Positions 55,654-64,000 of a stretch of 64,000 bases of DNA are shown here, piece after piece; position 1 is the stretch's first letter, and each line of letters begins with the position of its first letter. The notes under the pieces are model-generated. The model did not search any database. It was not told where the DNA came from and was given only the letters and a program-made list of their open reading frames with translations. A program made the translations under genes and the position numbers. The stretch lies in contig NZ_CP017770.1 in assembly GCF_001857945.1 (NCBI RefSeq), positions 2,418,001 through 2,482,000 of the forward strand, in the 5' to 3' direction. Source of the stretch: Paenibacillus crassostreae (GTDB lineage Bacteria > Bacillota > Bacilli > Paenibacillales > Paenibacillaceae).

Positions 55654-56400
55654 TTACTCTAATTTATAGTTAAGCAGGGATCCAAGCTCTTGCCTCTCAT
55701 CAGGCGTCAGATCCCACCATGTTCCAACCTTATGATTACCTAATTGAACATTCATGATTCGAACACGTTGTAGATCTTTAACCTCGTACCCAAAAGTTTG
55801 GCACATCCGCCGGATCTGCCGATTCTTTCCTTCTGTAAGAATAATGCGAAATTTCCGCTCTGATAACTGCGTCACTTCGCAAGGACGTGTCATCTCTCCT
55901 AAAATTTTTACACCAGTGGACATCCCTCTTACAAAAGATTCAGTAATAGGTCGATCTACACTAACTAAGTATTCCTTCTCATGTTTACCTTCTGCACGTA
56001 ATATTTTATTAACAATATCCCCATCATTCGTCATTAGGATTAATCCTTCTGAATCCTTATCTAATCTACCAATAGGGAAGATTCGCTCCGAATGGCCTAC
56101 AAAATCAACAATATTGCCCTGAATATGTAGCTCAGTTGTACAAGTTATACCTATAGGCTTATTAAGGGCGATATAAACATGTCTCTTCTTAGAATCCAAC
56201 GGTTGCCCATTTATACGTACATCATCACCATCCTCAGCCTGACTACCGAGTACAGCTAATACACCATTAATCGTTACTTCTCCATTCTCAACCTTTTTAT
56301 CTGCTTCTCTACGAGAACAGAAGCCTGTCTCGCTGATGAATTTATTTATTCGCACGTTACCTTTCACCTCTACGTTTAAGTTATTCAAACCATTATTCAT
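55654..56400 (-). CDS. rluF: 23S rRNA pseudouridine synthase, RluF-like
   Basis: About 248 residues. An S4 RNA-binding domain (RINKFISETGFCSRREADKK) is followed by the pseudouridine synthase domain with the catalytic Asp in FPIGRLDKDSEGLIL. NIVDFVGHSERIF, RIMNVQLG and MSTGVKILG match RluF (pseudouridine 2604 in E. coli) better than RluB. The start is uncertain: ATG 56400 has no good ribosome site, and a GTG just before the S4 domain is preceded by AAAGG. Confidence 0.88.
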   Translation of the reverse strand: MNNGLNNLNVEVKGNVRINKFISETGFCSRREADKKVENGEVTINGVLAVLGSQAEDGDDVRINGQPLDSKKRHVYIALNKPIGITCTTELHIQGNIVDFVGHSERIFPIGRLDKDSEGLILMTNDGDIVNKILRAEGKHEKEYLVSVDRPITESFVRGMSTGVKILGEMTRPCEVTQLSERKFRIILTEGKNRQIRRMCQTFGYEVKDLQRVRIMNVQLGNHKVGTWWDLTPDERQELGSLLNYKLE

Positions 56401-56412
56401 TAAGGATACCAC

Positions 56413-57226
<814 letters not shown>

Positions 57227-57241
57227 GTTCTTAAATTTGTA

Positions 57242-57437
57242 GACCAAGTTAGGGGAGTAGGTCAATTCGCTGATGTGGGGTACTTCATTGATCCTGAAGA
57301 ACATAATAAAGGATACATGACATCCGCATTACATCTAGTCCTTAAGTTTGGCTTTCTTTCACTCGGTCTACACCGCATTCAGGCAGCTATTCTACCCACA
57401 ATCAACCTTCACGTCGCGTATTAGAGAAAAATGGGCG
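57242..57437 (+). pseudogene. Remnant of a GNAT (RimJ/RimL-type) acetyltransferase gene
   Basis: Frame one reads DVGYFIDPEEHNKGYMTSAL and then VLKFGFLSLGLHRIQAAILP, a typical GNAT motif A region. It then breaks; one lost base in ACAATCAACC restores PTNQPSRRVLEKNG in the next frame. About 80 N-terminal residues and the C-terminus are missing, and no start is seen. The end merges with the terminator of the lipoprotein gene. Confidence 0.75.
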
Positions 57438-57464
57438 TCCAAGGTAAATTCCTTGAACGCCCAT
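57426..57464 (-). terminator. Terminator of the lipoprotein gene
   Basis: Minus strand ATGGGCGTTCAAGG AATTTA CCTTGGACGCCCAT followed by TTTTCTC. Confidence 0.82.
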
Positions 57465-57509
57465 TTCATACTCTATCATCTAGATTACTCTTGAGGAAGC
57501 CTCAGCAGC

Positions 57510-58589
57510 TTAATATAGACCACCGAACTCTTTCTCTAATTGTTCCATTGTAAGAATATCAGCAGCAGCAGGAATACCAATCACGAAAGTCTGAGCTTCA
57601 TTAATATTAAGGAACTGTGAATAGCCCTTTAGAGCAAGTTTCATTTCTTGATTTGTTTCAGGATCGTTTACTGCAAAATCCAACGCCATATCCTGGTATG
57701 TCGTAAAGTCTTTTTTATCAATCGCTGTGTTCATATTGAAATTGTTAATTGTCAACATGCTCTTCATTTCTTCGAGCCCTTGATTAAATTCAGCTTTGTC
57801 TAATGCAGACAACTCATCACGTATCACTTGGATGTCTTCTGCCTTTACTCCCAATAATTCACGATATTCATCCGTATCAATAATATTAATCATACTTGGT
57901 AATGCTTTTTCAACCAGAATCGTAATCGCTTCTGCAATGTTATCATTAGTGAGATAGAATTGTACCACTTGTTTAGCTTCTACGCCTTCAGGTAGATTAG
58001 CATCTTTAACGGCGATATCCTTGAAGTATGAAGCTTCATCATACTCGTTGAACAGAACTTCAGAAATTTCACTCGATAATTTTTGTGTCTTTTCAGTATC
58101 AAGTGTATTTAAGTTAAATTCTGCTCCTTCTTGTTCCGCGAGTTCCTTAAGATCTAATTCTAAATATTTCCCAATAACAGTCTCAGGCAAAGGCATCATT
58201 GGAATACTCGGTATTTTTACATACATTTTTTCTGGTGTCATGATAATTGGGATATTAAAACTCATTGCCATATCCCCTTTAAGGTTCAACCCTAAAGTAA
58301 GCTCTGTTTGCATTGGATCTGCTTGATAAAAACCATCTACAGTCAATTCAGCATTTTTAAGCATGCTCATGACCATACCTACACTGGCATCATCAACAAG
58401 ATCTGGAGCCGTAACTTGAAGTTCTTCTATAACAAGTTTACTTTTCAATTCATACGAAGTCATTGTTGCTGCATTCGCAGTAGCAGCCTTTAGTGCCTCT
58501 TTCGGTTCCTGTTTACTACTACATCCAGCTAATACTACAGTCATTGTTAAGAGCAATGTTAGTACCATGATTGCAAATTTATTTTTCAT
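57510..58589 (-). CDS. Lipoprotein of unknown function
   Basis: 359 residues with a lipoprotein signal peptide and lipobox VVLAGC. The rest is a soluble extracytoplasmic protein with many Met, Leu and Glu residues. Segments ELTLGLNLKGDMAMSFNIP and QDMALDFAVNDPETNQEMKL look like the two related halves of a LolA/LppX-like or DUF6612-type fold; this is a guess from pattern. ATG has GGGGGAGAG. Likely processed by the Lgt encoded earlier. Confidence 0.78.
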   Translation of the reverse strand: MKNKFAIMVLTLLLTMTVVLAGCSSKQEPKEALKAATANAATMTSYELKSKLVIEELQVTAPDLVDDASVGMVMSMLKNAELTVDGFYQADPMQTELTLGLNLKGDMAMSFNIPIIMTPEKMYVKIPSIPMMPLPETVIGKYLELDLKELAEQEGAEFNLNTLDTEKTQKLSSEISEVLFNEYDEASYFKDIAVKDANLPEGVEAKQVVQFYLTNDNIAEAITILVEKALPSMINIIDTDEYRELLGVKAEDIQVIRDELSALDKAEFNQGLEEMKSMLTINNFNMNTAIDKKDFTTYQDMALDFAVNDPETNQEMKLALKGYSQFLNINEAQTFVIGIPAAADILTMEQLEKEFGGLY

Positions 58590-58714
58590 TTAGCTCTCTC
58601 CCCCTTTTTTGTGAACAAATAGTCACTTTTTCAATCATAACCTAAATTGGATATTTGCGAAACCCTTTTTGGGTAATTATTCTATTTTATATAACCAATT
58701 CCCTATTTTTCCCA

Positions 58715-58762
58715 TAAAAATGGACTGTCCGATTCGTAGAATATCTACTGTCGGTACAGTCC
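58715..58762 (-). terminator. Terminator of sspP
   Basis: Minus strand GGACTGTACCGACAGTAGA pairs with TCTACGAATCGGACAGTCC (one-base bulge and small mismatches), followed by ATTTTTATGG. Confidence 0.75.
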
Positions 58763-58795
58763 TATCTATAATACATGAATTATCAGATTAACAGC

Positions 58796-58951
58796 CTAGC
58801 CTTGTTTATTTAGGTGACTTACATGATTGTGATTCTTCACCTTCTTGGATCCAGAGAGTGGTTCTTGTACACCGTCAGAGTCATTTTGATGCGAATGATT
58901 CCTCCGGTCGACTTGAGCTTCAGGAACTGGAATGGCCTTAGGTTTGCTCAT
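58796..58951 (-). CDS. sspP: Small acid-soluble spore protein P
   Basis: A 51-residue gene too short for ordinary gene finding. It starts at ATG 58951 with GAGGTGAT and ends TAG at 58796. The middle QEPLSGSKKVKNHNH matches the conserved EPLxGSKKVKNxNH core of SspP (also called CotL) of Bacillus. The protein is basic, Asn/His-rich and probably disordered, as expected for this minor spore-core protein. It follows the next gene upstream by 31 bp, so they are likely co-transcribed. Confidence 0.88.
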   Translation of the reverse strand: MSKPKAIPVPEAQVDRRNHSHQNDSDGVQEPLSGSKKVKNHNHVSHLNKQG

Positions 58952-58982
58952 CAATATCACCTCTTCTATATTATTGGGAACT

Positions 58983-59327
58983 CTAGGATGGATCTGTTAC
59001 ATCATGTAGCGATTGAGCACATTCGTGGATATGGCGTATATAATCCCCAGCTAATTCCTGAATAACATTACTATGCTCATCGACTGATCGACCATCCAGT
59101 TCTACATCAACTAATGCAACATCAACTTCACGTGTATCCTTATACGTACACTGAAAGTCAAAAGAATACGCTTGTCTACCTGCGGTATCTATTTGGATTC
59201 GAACACTTTTGGAATCCCCTTCATCCGCAACAACCTTGGCGTGATCCGTTGTGTTAAGAATAACAGGTAATGCGGATTGCCAAGCATCCACAAGTTCACC
59301 TTGATTTAGTTCAAAATCTTCATTCAA
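58983..59327 (-). CDS. Conserved hypothetical protein, 114 residues
   Basis: Start taken as TTG 59327 because GGAGGTG lies six bases upstream; a GTG at 59336 falls inside that site. Acidic protein with FELNQGELVDAWQSALPVIL, VRIQIDTAGRQAYSFDF and an HIHECAQSLHDVTD end. No family is recognised. The link with sspP suggests a sporulation role, but no sigma-G promoter was found. Confidence 0.65.
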   Translation of the reverse strand: MNEDFELNQGELVDAWQSALPVILNTTDHAKVVADEGDSKSVRIQIDTAGRQAYSFDFQCTYKDTREVDVALVDVELDGRSVDEHSNVIQELAGDYIRHIHECAQSLHDVTDPS

Positions 59328-59377
59328 AAAGAACACCTCCTCTTCACTTTAAGGTGTGAATGTAGAGTGTTTTTTAT

Positions 59378-59412
59378 ACAAAAAACCATCCTCAGAAACT
59401 GAGAATGGTTAG
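59378..59412 (-). terminator. Terminator after tRNA-Ser(TGA)
   Basis: Minus strand AACCATTCTCAG TTT CTGAGGATGGTT followed by TTTTG. Confidence 0.88.
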
Positions 59413-59429
59413 TAATTTTAAAATAATGG

Positions 59430-59515
59430 CGGAGAGGGTGGGATTCGAACCCACGTGAGCTTGCACTCTAACGGTTTTCAAGACCGCCCCGTTATGACCG
59501 CTTCGGTACCTCTCC
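59430..59515 (-). tRNA. tRNA-Ser(TGA)
   Basis: 86-nt class II tRNA: acceptor GGAGAGG/CCTCTCC with discriminator G, anticodon loop CTTGAAA, long variable arm, T-arm GGTTCGAATCC. It sits directly after serS, as in B. subtilis, so enzyme and tRNA are neighbours. Confidence 0.96.
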
Positions 59516-59602
59516 AAATGATATTCAGTTGTTTCATGCGTTAAGTAATTATTCCTTAACAACAGAATTTATCTTATCACAACTGAACATCAAAAAGCAA
59601 GC

Positions 59603-61050
<1,448 letters not shown>

Positions 61051-61073
61051 TTACACTTTGTATGTTAACTTCA

Positions 61074-61649
61074 TTATAATTGACTTACTTGTACCATTTC
61101 CACAAAGTATTGATGAAGACGGTAATCATCTGTTAACTCTGGATGAAATGATGCAACCAATAAATGTCCTTGTCTAGCTGTGACAATCTCGTCATGATAA
61201 GTAGATAGAACCTTCACTTCATGACCTACTGTACGAATCAACGGCGCACGAATGAATACAGCCCTAACTCGTTCTTCAATACCAGTAATCCCTAAGTCTG
61301 TCTCAAAACTCTCACGCTGACGGCCAAATGCATTGCGAGCAACAGTGATGTCCATTAACTCCAAATGAGCTTCTTCCTGACCTTCAATTGTTGCAGCGAG
61401 TAAGATTAGACCTGCACATGTTCCAAATATAGGCTTTCCTAATGCTGAGAAATCTCGAATAGCCTCAATAAACCCGTATTTACGCATAAGTTTACCGATC
61501 GTTGTACTTTCACCACCAGGAATAATAAGTCCCTGAATATCATCCAGTTCTTCTACTCGTTTCACTGCAACACCTGTAGCACCCGCAAGTTCAATACTAC
61601 GGATATGTTCTGTAACAGCACCTTGTAATGCTAGAACCCCTATTCTCAT
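61074..61649 (-). CDS. pdxT: Pyridoxal 5'-phosphate synthase glutaminase subunit
   Basis: Supplies ammonia to PdxS for de novo PLP synthesis. 191 residues with GGESTTIGKL, the nucleophile Cys in FGTCAGLILLA and the His/Glu pair in VASFHPELTDD. Starts 18 bp after pdxS; the two proteins form a 12+12 complex (family knowledge). Confidence 0.96.
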   Translation of the reverse strand: MRIGVLALQGAVTEHIRSIELAGATGVAVKRVEELDDIQGLIIPGGESTTIGKLMRKYGFIEAIRDFSALGKPIFGTCAGLILLAATIEGQEEAHLELMDITVARNAFGRQRESFETDLGITGIEERVRAVFIRAPLIRTVGHEVKVLSTYHDEIVTARQGHLLVASFHPELTDDYRLHQYFVEMVQVSQL

Positions 61650-61667
61650 ATGTCTTAACCTTCTCTC

Positions 61668-62549
61668 TTACCAGCCACGATCCTGCATCCGCTCAGAAGC
61701 AGATAAAGTTGAAATTTCAATACCCTTCATAGCAGCACCTAAATTTTTGGAAACATCCGCAATTAATTTATAATCATTAAAATGCGTTGTTGCCTCTACG
61801 ATAGCACGTGCGAATTTTTCTGGATTCTCCGATTTAAAAATACCCGATCCAACAAATACACCATCTGCTCCTAAATGCATCATCAATGCTGCATCAGCCG
61901 GTGTTGCAACTCCACCTGCAGCAAAGTTAACCACAGGCAACTTACCAAGCTTCTGAACCTCAACCAATAAATCATGGGCAACACCCAAATTTTTAGCTTC
62001 AGCGTACAGCTCATCTTTGGACATATTCTGAACTTTACGGATTTGACCATTGATATGACGCATATGTCTAACGGCTTCAACAATATTCCCTGTTCCTGGT
62101 TCACCCTTAGTACGGATCATAGAAGCACCCTCACCGATACGGCGTAAAGCTTCTCCGAGGTCCTTAGCACCACATACGAAAGGAACGGTGAAATCCCATT
62201 TATCAATATGGAACACTTCGTCAGCTGGTGTTAGCACTTCACTCTCATCAAGATAATCTACTCCAAGAGATTCCAAGATCTTCGCTTCAACAAAATGACC
62301 AATACGAGCTTTCGCCATAACTGGAATCGATACAACTTTCATAACTTCTTCCACAATGGTAGGATCCGCCATACGAGCCACACCACCGGCAGCACGAATA
62401 TCAGAAGGAACTCGTTCCAAAGCCATGACAGCTGTTGCACCTGCTGCTTCTGCAATTTTAGCTTGTTCTGCATTCATGACGTCCATAATAACGCCACCCT
62501 TTTGCATTTCTGCCATACCTCTTTTTACACGCGATGTTCCTGTTTCCAT
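61668..62549 (-). CDS. pdxS: Pyridoxal 5'-phosphate synthase synthase subunit
   Basis: TIM-barrel enzyme that builds PLP from ribose 5-phosphate, glyceraldehyde 3-phosphate and ammonia. ATG 62549 ([19 protein letters not shown]) gives 293 residues with GGGGG upstream; 28 codons further upstream are open but not family sequence. [50 protein letters not shown] and [16 protein letters not shown] are diagnostic. Confidence 0.97.
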   Translation of the reverse strand: METGTSRVKRGMAEMQKGGVIMDVMNAEQAKIAEAAGATAVMALERVPSDIRAAGGVARMADPTIVEEVMKVVSIPVMAKARIGHFVEAKILESLGVDYLDESEVLTPADEVFHIDKWDFTVPFVCGAKDLGEALRRIGEGASMIRTKGEPGTGNIVEAVRHMRHINGQIRKVQNMSKDELYAEAKNLGVAHDLLVEVQKLGKLPVVNFAAGGVATPADAALMMHLGADGVFVGSGIFKSENPEKFARAIVEATTHFNDYKLIADVSKNLGAAMKGIEISTLSASERMQDRGW

Positions 62550-62662
62550 GTTTTCGCCCCCTGAAATATATATGCTCATACCTATCCCTTCCCATACCTC
62601 TAATGACTTATGAAGGGATGGATGGTAAATCAATTAACTTCGAATACAAAAGACTATAGTTA

Positions 62663-64000
62663 TTAAAACAAATTCATGATTCCGTCAAACAAATCGACAA
62701 ACAACTGTTTAATTCCACGGAATAACAAGCGGAACCATCCGCCCTTTTCTACTTCTTCAGCTGTAACCAGATTCACAGTCTTTTCTTGAGCTTCGCTCAT
62801 ACCCTCAATCTTATAGGTATAAGTAATCGTTCCTACCTTCGTACCCTTGGCCAATGGAGCAACAAGTTCTTCAGCATCCATTAGAGTTACCTCAGAGGTA
62901 ATCGTCGGATTTTGTGTGCCTTTAGGTACCATAAACTGAACATCTAAGTCCGTCACCACAGCAACAGAAGTCTCAACGCCCTTCTTAACAGGAACTGTTT
63001 CCGTACCTTCCACCGTTGTTTTAGGAGCAATCACTTGTTGGATCTCGAAGTTATTAAATCCGTAATCAAGGACTTTCTTCGTCTCAACAAAGCGAGCTGC
63101 ATTTGTCTCTGCCCCCATGACGACACTGATTAAACGCATGCCATCTCGCTCAGCAGTACCTGCGAAACAATTCCCCGCAGCTTCCGTATGACCTGTCTTC
63201 AAACCATCTAGCCCTTCGTATGCATAAGCCTTAAAGTTCGTTATATCTTTATTGGCTTCCAACATCCAGTTATAGTTAATGATCGGATTAGTATCACGTT
63301 CACGGAATTGGTGCGATTGTATAGCCGTAAACCTTGAGAAATCCGGATGATCTTGAACAATGAACTTCGCAAGAATAGCTGTATCCATCGCTGACATGAC
63401 CGTTTCCCGATCCTCACTTGGTCTAAATTTTTCTGGCATATCTGCACGACTAAGCCCAGTAGAATTAATAAAAAATGCTGTTGTCATACCCATACGTTCT
63501 GCAGTCTCATTCATCATATCGACAAAAGCTGCCTCAGACCCTGCTACTTGTTCAGCTAAAGCGACAGTAGCATCATTAGCTGATCCGACAGCCATTGCTA
63601 TGTATAGTTCTTCAACGGTATGCTGATCTCCTTCCGCTAAGAATATACGTGATCCAATTGTAGCTGCTGCGTTCTCGCCCACCGTAATGACTTGATCCCA
63701 GCTCAACTTTCCTTGTTTCACTTGTTCTGCCACGATATACTCCGTCATCATCTTCGTCATACTCGCAGGTGGTAATGCAACATCACTATTAATAGATAAC
63801 AGCACTTCACCTGTCGTAGGTTCAATTAATACGGCTGATTTCACCTGCAAACCTAAACTCGCTGCATCTGGAATCTTAATACCTGTAGTTGCAACCTCAG
63901 TTGTTGCTGAATTTGAATTTGTTGTTGTAGCTTCTGTTGTCGATATCTCCGCCTCTGCTAATACTACTAGAGGTAGTGACGATGTAATTAACATATTTAA
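62663..64000 (-). CDS. dacA: D-alanyl-D-alanine carboxypeptidase (PBP5/DacA type), partial at the window edge
   Basis: Trims the terminal D-Ala of peptidoglycan stem peptides. The reading frame stays open to the end of the window, and the visible start lies inside a signal peptide (LITSSLPLVVLAEA), so the true start is probably beyond base 64000. Active-site motifs are SMTK, SAN in AVGSANDA and KTGH in GLKTGHTEAAGN. The C-terminal PBP5 beta domain ends in an amphipathic helix (FRLLFRGIKQLFVDLFDGIM) that anchors it to the membrane. dacA-pdxS-pdxT-serS is the B. subtilis order. Confidence 0.94.
   Translation of the reverse strand, partial: LNMLITSSLPLVVLAEAEISTTEATTTNSNSATTEVATTGIKIPDAASLGLQVKSAVLIEPTTGEVLLSINSDVALPPASMTKMMTEYIVAEQVKQGKLSWDQVITVGENAAATIGSRIFLAEGDQHTVEELYIAMAVGSANDATVALAEQVAGSEAAFVDMMNETAERMGMTTAFFINSTGLSRADMPEKFRPSEDRETVMSAMDTAILAKFIVQDHPDFSRFTAIQSHQFRERDTNPIINYNWMLEANKDITNFKAYAYEGLDGLKTGHTEAAGNCFAGTAERDGMRLISVVMGAETNAARFVETKKVLDYGFNNFEIQQVIAPKTTVEGTETVPVKKGVETSVAVVTDLDVQFMVPKGTQNPTITSEVTLMDAEELVAPLAKGTKVGTITYTYKIEGMSEAQEKTVNLVTAEEVEKGGWFRLLFRGIKQLFVDLFDGIMNLF

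Noticed and set aside
57228..57405. An intact GNAT gene after tadA
   Set aside because: The frame breaks inside the conserved core and both ends are missing, so it is called a pseudogene.

Overview
The window looks like a low-to-moderate GC, endospore-forming, motile Firmicute close to Paenibacillus. This is inferred from gene order and protein content, not from a search. The spore genes spo0F, bofA and sspP, a hprK-lgt-ppaX-yvoF-his block, the scRNA-dnaX-ebfC-recR-yaaL-bofA-rrn order and dacA-pdxS-pdxT-serS-tRNASer are all Bacillales arrangements. Most of it is conserved housekeeping DNA. I see no prophage, insertion sequence, CRISPR array or defence island.

Layout from left to right. (1) 1-8.8 kb: a complete minus-strand histidine operon, hisZ-G-D-B-H-A-F-IE-J, ending in a divergent PRPP synthetase paralogue, so substrate supply and pathway sit on one transcript. 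(2) 8.8-16.1 kb: an acyltransferase-3 membrane protein, then yvoF, ppaX, lgt and hprK, a MsmX/UgpC-type sugar ABC ATPase and a PucR-type regulator. (3) 16.1-22.5 kb: an rRNA operon in the unusual order 16S-5S-tRNAIle-tRNAAla-23S followed by eight tRNAs. (4) 22.5-27 kb: bofA, yaaL, recR, ebfC, dnaX, the SRP RNA and rpmE. (5) 27-36 kb: a radical SAM protein, rho with a Ser-rich tail, murA2, fba, spo0F with a sigma-H type promoter, pyrG and rpoE. (6) 36-50 kb: a subtilase, argS-ywiB, a class A PBP, a cadC-cadA metal efflux operon with its operator, thiC behind a TPP riboswitch, ywhD, an M1-type metallopeptidase and a membrane protein. (7) 50-57.5 kb: two tandem NlpC/P60 genes each behind its own c-di-AMP riboswitch, a GNAT enzyme, cytochrome c, a PCD-like protein, motAB with a sigma-D type promoter, rluF, a DnaA-box cluster, tadA and a GNAT pseudogene. 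(8) 57.5-64 kb: a lipoprotein, sspP (51 codons), tRNASer, serS behind a structured leader, pdxT, pdxS and a partial dacA.

The most unusual signal is a family of short dispersed repeats. At least eight copies lie in intergenic DNA, and most begin within a few bases of the U-tract of an intrinsic terminator. Two subfamilies share a 5' tail (ATATAAGAAAGTATAAGTTT). One continues into a ~103 bp unit containing the palindrome GTCCTTATAAGGAC. The other continues into a palindrome with arms GAATCAATTTCATAAT. One copy sits between the thiamine riboswitch terminator and thiC, and another supplies the last codons of the acyltransferase gene. Other leads are a cluster of four exact TTATNCACA boxes upstream of and inside tadA, a candidate ~92-nt small RNA between rpoE and the subtilase, and an unassigned structured serS leader.
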